Source of the DNA: Desulfobacteraceae bacterium
GTDB taxonomy: Bacteria; Desulfobacterota; Desulfobacteria; Desulfobacterales; Desulfosalsimonadaceae
Reading direction: 5' to 3'
Assembly: GCA_021737225.1 (NCBI GenBank)
Contig: JAIPEJ010000006.1
Location: 1 to 36,608, forward strand
Length of the DNA stretch: 36,608 nt
Below are positions 17,055 to 25,925 of this stretch, in pieces; the stretch's first letter is position 1, and the number at the start of each line of letters is the position of its first letter. The notes beneath the pieces are model-generated. The model did not search any database. It saw nothing but the letters and a program-made list of their open reading frames with translations, and was not told the origin of the DNA. Both the position numbers and the translations under genes were made by a program.

Positions 17055-19382
17055 ATGCAGACACAGCAACTGAGCGTACTTGAAGACATTTTCCAGACCA
17101 TAACCGACTCCGGGGATCCGGAAACCACCCTGAACCAGATTGTTCAAAAGGTCGCCGGGCGCCTGGAGATCGATGTTTGTTCGGTTTATGTATACGACCC
17201 CTCTGAGAACAAGCTGGTTCTCAAGGCAACCCACGGACTTGACCCTTCGGCTGTGGACGTCATTGAAATGGATATCAGCGAGGGCCTGACCGGGCTGGCC
17301 CTGGAGCAGATGAAGCCGGTTCTTGTCGTCCATCCGAGCCGTCATTCCAGATTCAAGTATTATGCCGAAAGCGGGGAGGAAAAGTATGCCACCTTCCTGG
17401 GGCTCCCCCTGATTTACCATCAGAAGGTGCTCGGCGTGCTGGTGATTCAAACGGTTGCGGAAAACGGGATCAGTGAAGATGATATCCCTCTATTTGCCAA
17501 TATCGCCAGCCAGATCTCGGCCACCGTGGCCTATACCGGCCTTCTCGAGGATCTGTCGTACCGCAGGAGTTCTCCTTCCCGGCAAATTCATGCAGATGAA
17601 GGCCGGAAACAAGGCCTTCGTTCCGTCGGTCCGACGCATCTTAGCGGCGACCCGGTCTCCGAGCAGGTGGCCGAGGGATACGCCCATTATCTCCCTGAAA
17701 ACATAGATTTTGATCAGGTGCAATGCTTGCTTTCCGAATCGCCGGACTCGGACATGGAGCGGTTGAACCGGGCCTTTAAACAGGCAGCCGCCCAAATCCG
17801 GTGGGTGGCCCAGAGCGGGCTGGGCATTTCCGAGCAGGAGTCGGCCATCCTGGATGCGCACCTGATGTTTCTGGAGGACGAGGGGCTCAAGAGCAAAATC
17901 ATTTCCCATATCCGGTCGGGAAGGTGCGCGGAATTCGCCCTCAAGCAGGTGATTCTCGATTACGTGGAAACATTCCGCAACATGGATGACGCCTACCTGA
18001 GCGAGCGCGCCGCGGATGTGCTCGATATTGGCAGGCGCGTGCTGGGGCACCTGATGGGCGTCACAGGGGATCCCCACGAGCCCATGACTGGTCCCACGAT
18101 CGTGGTTGCATCGGATATCTCCCCGGTGGACCTGCTGGCCATCCGCCAGCCGAATCTCCGGGCCATTGTCACAGCCCGCGGCGGCCGGACTTCGCATACG
18201 GTCATTCTGGCCAAGTCCCTGGAAATCCCGATTGTCATCGGCGTGGAAGGTTTGTTCGAAAACGTGCGGGAACGCGACTACCTGATCGTGGACGGCGCCT
18301 CCGGCTTTGTGTTTGTCAATCCCGATTCGGTGGTGCAGGAAGAATACACGCGCAGGCAGCAGGAAAACCAGAAAATCCGGCGCCAGCTCTCAACGATCCG
18401 GGACCTGCCGGCTGTAACCATGGACGGGGTCAGCATCCGACTGGGGGCCAATATAGGTCTGCTTTCCGATATCCCGCATGTCAAGGAATACGGCGCAGAC
18501 CACATCGGCCTGTACCGGACCGAGTTTCCGTTCCTGTTGCGCCGGAGTTTTCCCACGGAAGAAGAACAGGTCTTGCTTTATACAAAGATGCTGCAGAAGG
18601 CCGAGGGCCGCACCGTGACCATTCGCACCTTTGACGTGGGCGGGGACAAGTTTCTTTCCTACCTGGACTATCCCAGGGAGGACAATCCTTTTCTGGGCTG
18701 GCGTTCCATCCGGATCAGCCTGGAGATAGAGGAGGAATTCCGCAGGCAGATCCGGGCCATCCTGCGCGCATCCGCCCACGGCCCCATACACCTGCTTTTC
18801 CCCATGATTTCCGGGGTGGAGGAAATCCGGCAGGTGATTTCCCTGCTTGAATCGGAAAAGCGGGTGCTCGATGAAAAGGGTATTGATTATGACCGGGAAA
18901 TTGCCACCGGCATCATGATCGAGGTCCCGGGCGCGGTGGCCATTCTTGATCGCCTGCTCAAGTACGTGGACTTTGTCAGCATCGGGACAAATGACCTGAT
19001 TCAGTATCTGCTGGCCGTGGACCGCAACAACAAGAAGGTGGCCAATCTGTATAATGCCCTGCATCCCTCGGTGGTCGCCACGATTGCCGACATTGTCAGT
19101 ATTTGCAAGAGCCGGGGCAAACCGGTCAGTATTTGCGGGGAAGCCGCGGCCAAGCCCGCATGCCTGCTTTTGTACATCGGCATGGCCGCAGACCGGCTCA
19201 GCATGACGCCTTCTGCAATTCCGTCGGCAAAACAGTTTATTCGAAACGTCCGCCAGGCCGATGCCCGGCGGGTGCTGGATGCGGTGCTGGAAATGGAGGA
19301 TGTGCAAAGCGTAAACGAGTTCTTAACCGAATACATCCAGGAAACCCTGCCCGTGCTGGCGGGTCGGGAGATTTCAGGCTGA
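17055..19382 (+). CDS. ptsP: GAF-domain phosphoenolpyruvate-protein phosphotransferase (EI-Ntr type)
   Basis: First enzyme of the nitrogen-related phosphotransferase system: it autophosphorylates from PEP and passes phosphate to an NPr/HPr partner (none encoded in the window). Length is 775 aa. An N-terminal GAF sensor (about 10-150) precedes the EI domain. The phosphorylated histidine is H381 in GGRTSHTVILAK. PEP-site motifs are GANIGLLSD...GLYRTEFPFL, FDVGGDKFLSYL, GTNDLIQYLLAVDR and the C-terminal cysteine C694 in SICGEAAAKP. ATG 17055 (MQTQQLSVLEDIF) fits the family's N-terminus; the track's GTG at 16950 falls inside the repeat derivative and adds an unrelated hydrophobic stretch. The mtnX-like gene follows 28 bp downstream. 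Confidence 0.92.
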   Translation: MQTQQLSVLEDIFQTITDSGDPETTLNQIVQKVAGRLEIDVCSVYVYDPSENKLVLKATHGLDPSAVDVIEMDISEGLTGLALEQMKPVLVVHPSRHSRFKYYAESGEEKYATFLGLPLIYHQKVLGVLVIQTVAENGISEDDIPLFANIASQISATVAYTGLLEDLSYRRSSPSRQIHADEGRKQGLRSVGPTHLSGDPVSEQVAEGYAHYLPENIDFDQVQCLLSESPDSDMERLNRAFKQAAAQIRWVAQSGLGISEQESAILDAHLMFLEDEGLKSKIISHIRSGRCAEFALKQVILDYVETFRNMDDAYLSERAADVLDIGRRVLGHLMGVTGDPHEPMTGPTIVVASDISPVDLLAIRQPNLRAIVTARGGRTSHTVILAKSLEIPIVIGVEGLFENVRERDYLIVDGASGFVFVNPDSVVQEEYTRRQQENQKIRRQLSTIRDLPAVTMDGVSIRLGANIGLLSDIPHVKEYGADHIGLYRTEFPFLLRRSFPTEEEQVLLYTKMLQKAEGRTVTIRTFDVGGDKFLSYLDYPREDNPFLGWRSIRISLEIEEEFRRQIRAILRASAHGPIHLLFPMISGVEEIRQVISLLESEKRVLDEKGIDYDREIATGIMIEVPGAVAILDRLLKYVDFVSIGTNDLIQYLLAVDRNNKKVANLYNALHPSVVATIADIVSICKSRGKPVSICGEAAAKPACLLLYIGMAADRLSMTPSAIPSAKQFIRNVRQADARRVLDAVLEMEDVQSVNEFLTEYIQETLPVLAGREISG

Positions 19383-19410
19383 GATAGCGGAATTCAGACA
19401 GGGATAATTC

Positions 19411-20088
19411 ATGACAGACAGCGCCAAAGACGGGGAAAACCCGTACGTGTTCTGCGATTTTGACGGCACCATCACCGCACAGGAGAGCCTGCAGGCGGTG
19501 TTTGAACATTTTGTGCCGGATCAGTGGGCGGATGTGAAGGAGCGGCTGGTATCCGGAGAACTCACCCTGCGTCGCGGGGTGCGGCAGGTGATTGAGACCA
19601 TCCCTTCTGCCCACTACCCGGCCGTGCTCTCATTTGTCCGGGAAATTCCGCTGCGCCCTGGACTTGCGGAATTTTTGGATTACCTGGAGGCCTGCGGCAT
19701 TGCCTTTGTTATTGTGTCCGGCGGCGTGCGCGGCATGGTGGAAGCCGGGTTGGGTTCCTTGATTTCCCGGGTGCACAGGGTTTTTGCCGCGGACGCCGAT
19801 TACAGCGGGCCGTATCTCAGGGTGCATTCCGAGTTCGAGGGCGGCACCGAGCTGGTGGACAAGGTGGCGGTGATGAACCGTTTTCCGGCCAATCCGCGGA
19901 TCGTGATCGGCGACGGCATGACCGATCAGAACATGGCACGCAGCGCGGATCTGGTTTTTGCCCGCGGCAGGCTGGTCCGATATCTTGAAGATGCCGGGTG
20001 TAGCTACATCAAATGGGGGGATTTTTTTGACATCCGGGATTATCTACAGCAACAAAAGGAAGAGGTGGTACGATGTCGAAAGTCATGA
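19411..20088 (+). CDS. MtnX-like HAD-superfamily phosphatase
   Basis: HAD-IB phosphatase of 225 aa. Motif I is CDFDGTITAQES near residue 15, motif II is VIVSGGVRGMVEAGLG, and motif IV is VIGDGMTDQNMARSADLVFARG. The layout matches MtnX-type enzymes, whose characterised member dephosphorylates a methylthioribulose-derived enol phosphate in methionine salvage. No other methionine-salvage gene is nearby, so substrate is uncertain; a serine phosphatase-like activity is a less likely alternative. It starts 28 bp after ptsP and its last 16 bases overlap the DUF362 gene, so all three are probably one operon. Confidence 0.85.
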   Translation: MTDSAKDGENPYVFCDFDGTITAQESLQAVFEHFVPDQWADVKERLVSGELTLRRGVRQVIETIPSAHYPAVLSFVREIPLRPGLAEFLDYLEACGIAFVIVSGGVRGMVEAGLGSLISRVHRVFAADADYSGPYLRVHSEFEGGTELVDKVAVMNRFPANPRIVIGDGMTDQNMARSADLVFARGRLVRYLEDAGCSYIKWGDFFDIRDYLQQQKEEVVRCRKS

Positions 20089-21146
20089 TTCAACCGGCGG
20101 ACTACGGCAATGTCGACCAGGCGGTGCAGCGCGCCTTTGAGCTTTTCTCTGTTGACCTGGCGGGGAAAAAGGTCCTGATCAAGCCCAATGTCCTCAGGTC
20201 ATCAAAGGCGGATGAAGGCATTGTGACCCACCCGGCCGTGCTTTCGGCCGTGGTCAGACAGGTCGAATCTCAGAATCCCGCCTCAATTGTGGTTGGCGAC
20301 AATCCGGGACTTCACAATTACGGGGACAACCAGGCCTGCTTTGAAGAAACCGGATTGATGGCCGCAGCCGGCGGATATTACGAAAATATCGGCGACGATC
20401 CGGTCCAGAAATCTTTTAATCCGGACTTTTTGCCCACAGTGGGGGTTTCCCGAGCCGTGCTGGAGGCAGATGTCGTGATCAGCCTGCCCAAGTTCAAGAC
20501 TCACGGGCTCACCGTTGTCACCGGTGCGGTCAAGAACAGCTACGGCATTCTGCCCGGGGCTATCAAGGCCCGGATCCACAAGGCGGCCGGATCCCCGGAG
20601 CGTTTCCACGAAGCCGTGGTCGATGTTTTTGCCCTGCGTGTACCGGATCTGTTTATCGTGGACGCCGTGGTGGGCATGGAAGGCAACGGCCCGGCCTCAC
20701 CGGAGCTGCGGGATATCGGATGCATCATTGCCGGGGATAACGCCGTGGCCGTGGATTCGGTGATCGCCCAGATGATGGGGCTTGAACCGGCCCGTCTGCG
20801 GTTTCTCCAGTATGCAAGGGAAAAGGGGCTGGGTGATTTTGATCCGGAAACAATAGAAGTATCCGGAAAACTCGAAACCATCCCGGACTTCAAGGTCCCG
20901 CCGTTGGGCGGCGAAGCGCTCCTGCATAACGAATCGATCCAGGACTTAATCACCCGGCGCATAGAGGTACGCCCCAGGCCGGATCCCGAGCTGTGCACCG
21001 GGTGCGGGACATGCGTGGAGCAATGCCCGGTTTCCGCCTTGAGTATGGATGACGCGGATAATCTGCCGGTGGTTGATGATGAAACCTGCATTGCCTGCTT
21101 CTGCTGCCAGGAGATGTGCCCGGAAAAGGCTATTCAGCTGGCATAG
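20073..21146 (+). CDS. DUF362 protein with C-terminal 2[4Fe-4S] ferredoxin domain
   Basis: Protein of 357 aa: DUF362 from about 1-290 (KVLIKPNVL, VVGDNPGLHNYG, VISLPKFKTHGLT, GAVKNSYGILPGAIK) followed by two 4Fe-4S motifs, CTGCGTCVEQCP and CIACFCCQEMCP. Such iron-sulfur DUF362 proteins are common in anaerobes and are presumed electron carriers or oxidoreductases, without an established reaction. There is no signal peptide, so it is cytoplasmic. ATG follows GGAAGAGG and overlaps the preceding phosphatase gene by 16 bases, indicating coupling. A CCACGAAG repeat follows its stop. Confidence 0.9.
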   Translation: MSKVMIQPADYGNVDQAVQRAFELFSVDLAGKKVLIKPNVLRSSKADEGIVTHPAVLSAVVRQVESQNPASIVVGDNPGLHNYGDNQACFEETGLMAAAGGYYENIGDDPVQKSFNPDFLPTVGVSRAVLEADVVISLPKFKTHGLTVVTGAVKNSYGILPGAIKARIHKAAGSPERFHEAVVDVFALRVPDLFIVDAVVGMEGNGPASPELRDIGCIIAGDNAVAVDSVIAQMMGLEPARLRFLQYAREKGLGDFDPETIEVSGKLETIPDFKVPPLGGEALLHNESIQDLITRRIEVRPRPDPELCTGCGTCVEQCPVSALSMDDADNLPVVDDETCIACFCCQEMCPEKAIQLA

Positions 21147-21176
21147 CCAGCGGTTAAGCATCCGCACAAATTTTTC

Positions 21177-21249
21177 CCACGAAGATCACGAAGAATTCGA
21201 AGAAATATAATTTTACTGTTTTTCTTCGTGGCCTTCGTGTGCTTTGTGG
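21177..21249. repeat. CCACGAAG-type inverted repeat, copy 3
   Basis: Left arm CCACGAAGATCACGAAG, AT-rich centre, right arm ending CTTCGTGTGCTTTGTGG. It occupies about half of the 140 bp spacer between the DUF362 and phosphoglucomutase genes. Confidence 0.75.
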
Positions 21250-21286
21250 TTTGAATTGACTGTTGGAAGAATAAAGGATAGCGATC

Positions 21287-22936
21287 ATGAGCATACACGA
21301 ACTGGCCGGCAAAAAGGCGCCCGCAGATATCCTGGTAAACGTGCCGCGGCTGGTTTCGGCCTATTACACCCATCGCCCGGACCCTGCGGATCCGGCCCAG
21401 CAGGTGGCCTTCGGTACATCCGGGCACCGGGGATCGGCGTTTCGCAAAAGCTTTAACGAGGATCATATCCTGGCGGTCAGCCGGGCCATTGTGGATTACC
21501 GCAAGTCGCAGGATATCACCGGTCCGCTGTTTATGGGCATGGACACCCACGCATTGTCCGAGCCGGCCCTGGCCACAGCCCTGGAGGTGTTTGCCGCGGA
21601 AGATGTCGAGGTAATGATCCAGGCGGGCCGAGGCTATACGCCGACCCCGGTGATCTCACATGCGATTTTAAGCCATAACCGCGGCAGAAGCCGGGGACTT
21701 GCAGACGGGGTCGTGATCACCCCTTCGCACAACCCGCCGGAGGACGGGGGGTTCAAGTACAACCCGCCCCACGGGGGGCCCGCGGGGACAGATGTTACAT
21801 CCATGATTGCGGAACGGGCCAATGCCCTGCTGCGGGAGGGGGCGGATAAAATTTCCCGCGTACCTTTTGAACGGGCCCTGAAGGCGGATACCACGCATGA
21901 ATATGACTATATCGCCCCGTATGTCAACGACCTGGAAAACGTCGTGGACATGCGCGCCATTGCCGCTGCCGGCCTGAAAATCGGGGTGGATCCCATGGGC
22001 GGGGCAGGTGTTTATTTCTGGGAGCCCATAGCGGAAAGATACGGCCTGTCCCTGGAGGTGGTCAACAAAGCGGTGGATGCGACCTTTGGTTTCATGCACG
22101 TGGACAAGGACGGCAAGGTCCGCATGGACTGCTCTTCTGCCTGGGCCATGCAGGGGCTGATCGAATTAAAGGACCGTTTTGACATTGCATTTGCCAATGA
22201 CCCGGACGTGGACCGCCACGGGATCGTCACGCGCAGTGCCGGGCTGCTCAACCCGAACCATTACCTGGCTGCGGCGGTGTGGTATCTTTTCGAAAACCGG
22301 CGCGGGTGGCCGGAAACCGCCGCAGTTGGAAAAACCCTGGTTTCCACATCCATGATCGACCGGGTTGCCGCGCATTTGAAAAGGCCGTTGGCTGAAGTGC
22401 CGGTGGGGTTTAAATGGTTCGTGGACGGGCTTTTAAACGGTGCCTATGGCTTTGGCGGCGAGGAAAGCGCCGGTGCCTCGTTTCTGCGAAAAGACGGGGG
22501 CGCCTGGGCCACGGACAAGGACGGGATCATCATGAACCTGCTGGCCGCGGAGATCATGGCGGCCACAGGCAAGGATCCCGGCGAATTGTACCGCGGGCTT
22601 GAAGACCGGTTCGGGACCTGCGTATACGAGCGAATGGATGCCCCGGCCACGCATGAACAAAAGCAGATTCTCAAGAACCTTTCCCCGGATAATATTTCCG
22701 CAAAGCAACTGGCGGGCGAACCCATCGTGCAGGTTCTGACAAAAGCCCCGGCAAACCAGGCCCCTATCGGCGGATTAAAGGTGGTGACCGAAAACGGCTG
22801 GTTTGCCGCCCGGCCGTCGGGCACCGAGGAAATCTACAAGATTTATGCGGAAAGTTTCAGGGGAACCGATCACCTGCATCAGATCCGGGACGAGGCCCGG
22901 GCCATCGTAGCCGAAGCGTTTAAAAATGGAAATTGA
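21287..22936 (+). CDS. pgm: Phosphoglucomutase (alpha-D-glucose-specific)
   Basis: Interconverts glucose-1-phosphate and glucose-6-phosphate in the cytoplasm; length 549 aa is normal for bacterial Pgm. The N-terminal substrate loop is AFGTSGHRGSAFRKSF, and the phosphoserine loop is TPSHNPPEDGGFKYNPPHGGPAGTD. The metal-binding loop is NDPDVDRHGIV, the sugar-specificity loop is GFGGEESAGASF, and the phosphate-binding loop near the C-terminus is RPSGTEEIYKIYAE. ATG follows AAAGGA. It supplies glucose-1-phosphate for nucleotide sugars, which fits the nearby glycosyltransferase and the sucrose-phosphate synthase 10 kb away. The last 11 bases overlap the next gene. Confidence 0.97.
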   Translation: MSIHELAGKKAPADILVNVPRLVSAYYTHRPDPADPAQQVAFGTSGHRGSAFRKSFNEDHILAVSRAIVDYRKSQDITGPLFMGMDTHALSEPALATALEVFAAEDVEVMIQAGRGYTPTPVISHAILSHNRGRSRGLADGVVITPSHNPPEDGGFKYNPPHGGPAGTDVTSMIAERANALLREGADKISRVPFERALKADTTHEYDYIAPYVNDLENVVDMRAIAAAGLKIGVDPMGGAGVYFWEPIAERYGLSLEVVNKAVDATFGFMHVDKDGKVRMDCSSAWAMQGLIELKDRFDIAFANDPDVDRHGIVTRSAGLLNPNHYLAAAVWYLFENRRGWPETAAVGKTLVSTSMIDRVAAHLKRPLAEVPVGFKWFVDGLLNGAYGFGGEESAGASFLRKDGGAWATDKDGIIMNLLAAEIMAATGKDPGELYRGLEDRFGTCVYERMDAPATHEQKQILKNLSPDNISAKQLAGEPIVQVLTKAPANQAPIGGLKVVTENGWFAARPSGTEEIYKIYAESFRGTDHLHQIRDEARAIVAEAFKNGN

Positions 22937-23579
22937 TCCGGAAATTATCGAAAATACCAGAGGCTTTCTGGACTCGGAAGAAGGCGGCCGGCTCTATGAA
23001 CTGGCACTTTCGGCCTCCCGGCGCGGGCCCTGCCTGGAAATCGGCAGTTATTGCGGAAAATCAAGCCTTTACCTGGGTGCGGGATGCCGGAAAAACAGCG
23101 GCATTCTTTTTTCCATTGATCACCACCGGGGATCCGAGGACCAGCAGCCCGGGGAGGGGTATTTTGCCCCGGATGCTTATGATCCCAGGGCCGGGAGGGT
23201 GGACACATTCCCCCTGTTTCGCGATACCCTGGCCCGGCCGGAGCTGGAGCAGACCGTGGTCCCCATTGTTTCCACCTCAGAGGCGGTTGCCCGCATGTGG
23301 TCGATTCCGCTTGCCCTGGTCTTTATTGACGGCGGGCATACGGATGCGGCCGCTTTTACCGATTACAACGCCTGGGCCACCCACGTGATGCCCGGGGGAT
23401 ACCTGGCCATCCACGATATTTTTCAAACCGAAGAACAAGGCGGGCAGGCGCCGCATCGCATATACCGGCTGGCCCTGGCTTCCGGGCTTTTTGCCGAACT
23501 GTCCATGACAAAAACCCTGGGGGTGCTCAGGCGGATTTCCGGAAATAAAGCACCAGGCTTTTGCCCAGCACCGGATTAA
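22926..23579 (+). CDS. Class I SAM-dependent methyltransferase (Methyltransf_24-like)
   Basis: Protein of 217 aa with a Rossmann-type methyltransferase fold: motif I GPCLEIGSYCGKSSLYLGAG, acidic motif II ILFSIDHHRG, and ALVFIDGGHTDAAAFTDYNAW with MPGGYLAIHDIF. This subgroup often acts on small molecules or sugars, but the substrate is unknown. The start overlaps pgm by 11 bases, so it is cotranscribed with it. Its 3' end overlaps the convergent methyltransferase gene by 53 bases. Confidence 0.85.
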   Translation: MEIDPEIIENTRGFLDSEEGGRLYELALSASRRGPCLEIGSYCGKSSLYLGAGCRKNSGILFSIDHHRGSEDQQPGEGYFAPDAYDPRAGRVDTFPLFRDTLARPELEQTVVPIVSTSEAVARMWSIPLALVFIDGGHTDAAAFTDYNAWATHVMPGGYLAIHDIFQTEEQGGQAPHRIYRLALASGLFAELSMTKTLGVLRRISGNKAPGFCPAPD

Positions 23580-24240
23580 ACAGCCTGTCGAGAAATCGGG
23601 TCATGCGGGGTTTTTTCATCATGTCCCACGTCAGAAACTTGTGGTAAGCGGCAACCGCCGGAGCCTGATCATTGTCCGGACCCGCCAGGCACTTGAGCCA
23701 CCAGTAGGGCGAATGCAGGCTGTGGGCCCAGTGGTAATGCCGCAGGTGCAGGCCCAGCCTTTCAAACAGGCCGATGACCTGTTTTTTTTGGTAGACGCGC
23801 ACGTGGCCGCCCTCGGTGTTGGCATATTCGCTGGAAAGCGCCCAGCAGACGCGCTCCGGGAAATAGCGCGGCACGCTGACTGCCAGGGTGCCGCCCGGCT
23901 TGAGCACCCGGTCGAGTTCCCGGGCCGCGCGCCGATGATCATGGATATGCTCCATGACCTCGGAGCAGATCACATGATCGAAAAAATGGTCGGCAAACGG
24001 CAGTTCCAGGATACTTGCCGCATATAGCGCCCATCGCCCCACATACGGCCGGCCGTATTGTTCATGGACGCGGATCTGCTCCCTGGCAGCAGCCAGGTCT
24101 TTGGTGTTGATATCCGCGCCTGCCACGGTTACATCCGGATATGCACAGGCCCCGCACACATGCCGACCCAAGCCGCATCCCATGTCCAGTATGCGGTCTT
24201 CCGCCTTTATCTGCATTCGGTTATAATCTATGGTAATCAT
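23527..24240 (-). CDS. Class I SAM-dependent methyltransferase (Methyltransf_11/UbiE-like)
   Basis: Protein of 237 aa with motif I ILDMGCGLGRHVCGAC, acidic residue AGADINTKD, and motif FDHVICSEVMEHIHDHRRAARELDRVLKPGG. It is unrelated in detail to the methyltransferase that ends opposite it. ATG follows CAGGAAACG and overlaps the upstream glycosyltransferase by 20 bases, so the pair is an operon, probably acting on a glycolipid or surface polysaccharide. The substrate cannot be read from sequence. Confidence 0.88.
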   Translation of the reverse strand: MITIDYNRMQIKAEDRILDMGCGLGRHVCGACAYPDVTVAGADINTKDLAAAREQIRVHEQYGRPYVGRWALYAASILELPFADHFFDHVICSEVMEHIHDHRRAARELDRVLKPGGTLAVSVPRYFPERVCWALSSEYANTEGGHVRVYQKKQVIGLFERLGLHLRHYHWAHSLHSPYWWLKCLAGPDNDQAPAVAAYHKFLTWDMMKKPRMTRFLDRLFNPVLGKSLVLYFRKSA

Positions 24241-25474
24241 GGATCGTTTCCTGGTAGGCCTCCACGGTTTTTTGCGCCACTGCCGTCCAAGTCAGGTGTC
24301 GGTGCACGCGTCTATATCCGGCTTCCCCAAGCTGCCGGGCCTTTTCCGGATGATCCAGCAGGTCCGTGATCGCCCGGCCAAGGGCGGCCGAATTTTCCGG
24401 CGGCACCAGAATACCTGCATCCCCCACAACCTCGGGCAGTGCCCCGCCGGTGGTGCTGATCACCGGTACGCCGCATGCCATGGCTTCGCCTGCGGGCAGC
24501 CCGAAGCCTTCATAAACCGAGGGCACCACCGCCATGGTTGCCCGGGCATACTGGCGCACGAACTCGGCATACGAGATCCGGCCCGTAAATGTCACAATGT
24601 GGCCGATGCCCAGTTTTTTTATCAGCCTCACAACCATGCCGTTTTTCTTGGGCGTGCCCACCACGATGAGCCGGATATCGCGTTTTTGCGCGATGTCCGC
24701 CACTGCGGGCAGCAGGTGGTGCAGTCCTTTTAGCGGCGTGTCCGCGCTGTTTGTTACGATGATCCGGTTGGTATCCCGGGGGATTTCGGGAACCGGGTAA
24801 AACAAGTCCGTGTTAATGCCGTTTGGAATGACGGAAAACCGGCTTTCCGGAATTCCGAATTCCCGGCTGATATGGGAGCGGGTGAAGCTTGAAACCGTGA
24901 TCAGCCGGGCCAGGGTCCGCGAGACCTGCTTCTGCATGGCAACAAACGAGTACCAGCGCAGAGACTTGAGTTTACGCCAGAAGGCCGATTCGGTCTTCAC
25001 CGCCACGTCCCGGTCCACGGTAATGGGATGGTGAATGGTGGCAATTGTGGGCATTTTCCGCTTAATTGACCATATGCCGTAGGACAGGCTCTGGTTGTCA
25101 TGGATGATGTCGTAATCGCCGCCCCGGGCTTTTAGGAAATGCCGGGCCCGGATGCCGAAGGTAAACGGCTCCGGAAAACCCATGGTCGATGTTCCCAGCC
25201 ATTCGATGAGATTGGCGGGGTCTGCCAGTTCACTGGCTTCGGGCACCCGGAACAGGTTTTCCGGGTTGTAGAGATCCAGGCCGGGCAGCTTGATAAGCCG
25301 GACACCGTTGTCGATTTCCGGATATTCCGGCCCGGAAACTACGTCCACCCGGTGGCCCAGGCGGCTTAAAGCACAGCTCAGATTGCGCACGTATACGCCC
25401 TGGCCGCCGCAATGGGGATTGCTTCGATAGCTCAGCAGGCAGATGTGCAGCGGGCTTTTGGGCTGGTGTGTCAT
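24221..25474 (-). CDS. GT4-family glycosyltransferase
   Basis: GT-B glycosyltransferase of 417 aa. N-terminal CLLSYRSNPHCGGQGVYVRNLSCALSRLGHRV is the acceptor-side domain; VIPNGINTDLFYPV and the donor-binding E-x7-E motif EGFGLPAGEAMACGVPV lie in the C-terminal half. ATG 25474 (MTHQPKSPLHICLLS) is chosen because it begins the first Rossmann strand; the 82 extra residues in the ORF track read through a structured repeat region. Shine-Dalgarno is weak. It is coupled to the downstream methyltransferase by a 20-base overlap. Donor and acceptor are unknown; cell-surface glycan synthesis is likely. Confidence 0.9.
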   Translation of the reverse strand: MTHQPKSPLHICLLSYRSNPHCGGQGVYVRNLSCALSRLGHRVDVVSGPEYPEIDNGVRLIKLPGLDLYNPENLFRVPEASELADPANLIEWLGTSTMGFPEPFTFGIRARHFLKARGGDYDIIHDNQSLSYGIWSIKRKMPTIATIHHPITVDRDVAVKTESAFWRKLKSLRWYSFVAMQKQVSRTLARLITVSSFTRSHISREFGIPESRFSVIPNGINTDLFYPVPEIPRDTNRIIVTNSADTPLKGLHHLLPAVADIAQKRDIRLIVVGTPKKNGMVVRLIKKLGIGHIVTFTGRISYAEFVRQYARATMAVVPSVYEGFGLPAGEAMACGVPVISTTGGALPEVVGDAGILVPPENSAALGRAITDLLDHPEKARQLGEAGYRRVHRHLTWTAVAQKTVEAYQETIHDYHRL

Positions 25475-25600
25475 CGGCGGTAGAAAATGTTTTGCCAAGT
25501 TGGTCAGCTGTGTATTGGTTGATGAACTCGTAAAAAGCGGTTTATCCCGCCAGGGCGGTATTTTTGCAACAAAGGAAATCCATAAGCATCTTGGCTGATC

Positions 25601-25684
25601 GGCGGTGCGAAAAAGGAGTTTCCTCGCTCCAGGAGCCTCTTCGAGCCTCGATTTCCGCTCGGAAACCCGCTTTTCCGCACCGCC
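25601..25684. repeat. Long hairpin element
   Basis: The outer stem GGCGGTGCG pairs with CGCACCGCC, continuing through AAAAG / CTTTT with a small mismatch. An inner stem GTTTCC pairs with GGAAAC around a CTCGCTCCAGGAGCC...GAGCC loop. No second copy is seen in the window. It may be a repeat-family member or a structured RNA. Confidence 0.6.
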
Positions 25685-25718
25685 GTCAGGGCAACGAAGA
25701 GCACTTTCGCAAGAGCGC

Positions 25719-25741
25719 AAAAAAGGACTTCCTTGGAAGTC
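25719..25741 (-). terminator. Possible intrinsic terminator (minus strand)
   Basis: Read on the minus strand, GACTTCCAAGGAAGTC is followed by CTTTTTTG, a short stem with a run of six T. It lies about 185 bp downstream of the aldehyde dehydrogenase remnant and may once have terminated it. Confidence 0.4.
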
Positions 25742-25824
25742 TAAAAAATGTGCCGTCCGCCAAGCAACGAAAATATAAGATTTTGATTTTACTTAATCAC
25801 TTAATCACTTAAAACTTAACACTG

Positions 25825-25848
25825 CCTGTAAAAAGGACTTTTTACAGG
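25825..25848. repeat. Perfect palindrome CCTGTAAAAAG-GA-CTTTTTACAGG
   Basis: 11-base arms around a 2-base centre, flanked by a further imperfect TG/CA pair. It lies 77 bp beyond the stop codon of the aldehyde dehydrogenase remnant. Terminator-like or part of a dispersed repeat. Confidence 0.55.
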
Positions 25849-25925
25849 CTCAGGCATTGCCGCGTCAAGTCGTTTTTCAAAAGCGGGTGCCGTCTTGTCA
25901 CGGGTGCGCCCGGGTGTGGCATGCG

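Larger units (their letters stand above)
25475..25925. other. 451 bp non-coding region rich in inverted repeats
   Basis: No supported gene. In order it holds a hairpin element (25601-25684), a terminator-like stem (25719-25741), a tandem ACTTAATC unit repeated about 2.3 times (25791-25820), and a perfect 11-base-pair palindrome, CCTGTAAAAAGGACTTTTTACAGG (25825-25848). Overlapping ORFs here have low-complexity Arg/Ser-rich translations and are rejected. Confidence 0.6.

Noticed and set aside
25475-25720. 82-residue N-terminal extension of the GT4 glycosyltransferase
   Set aside because: It reads through the hairpin element and has no family similarity; the first Rossmann strand begins at ATG 25474.
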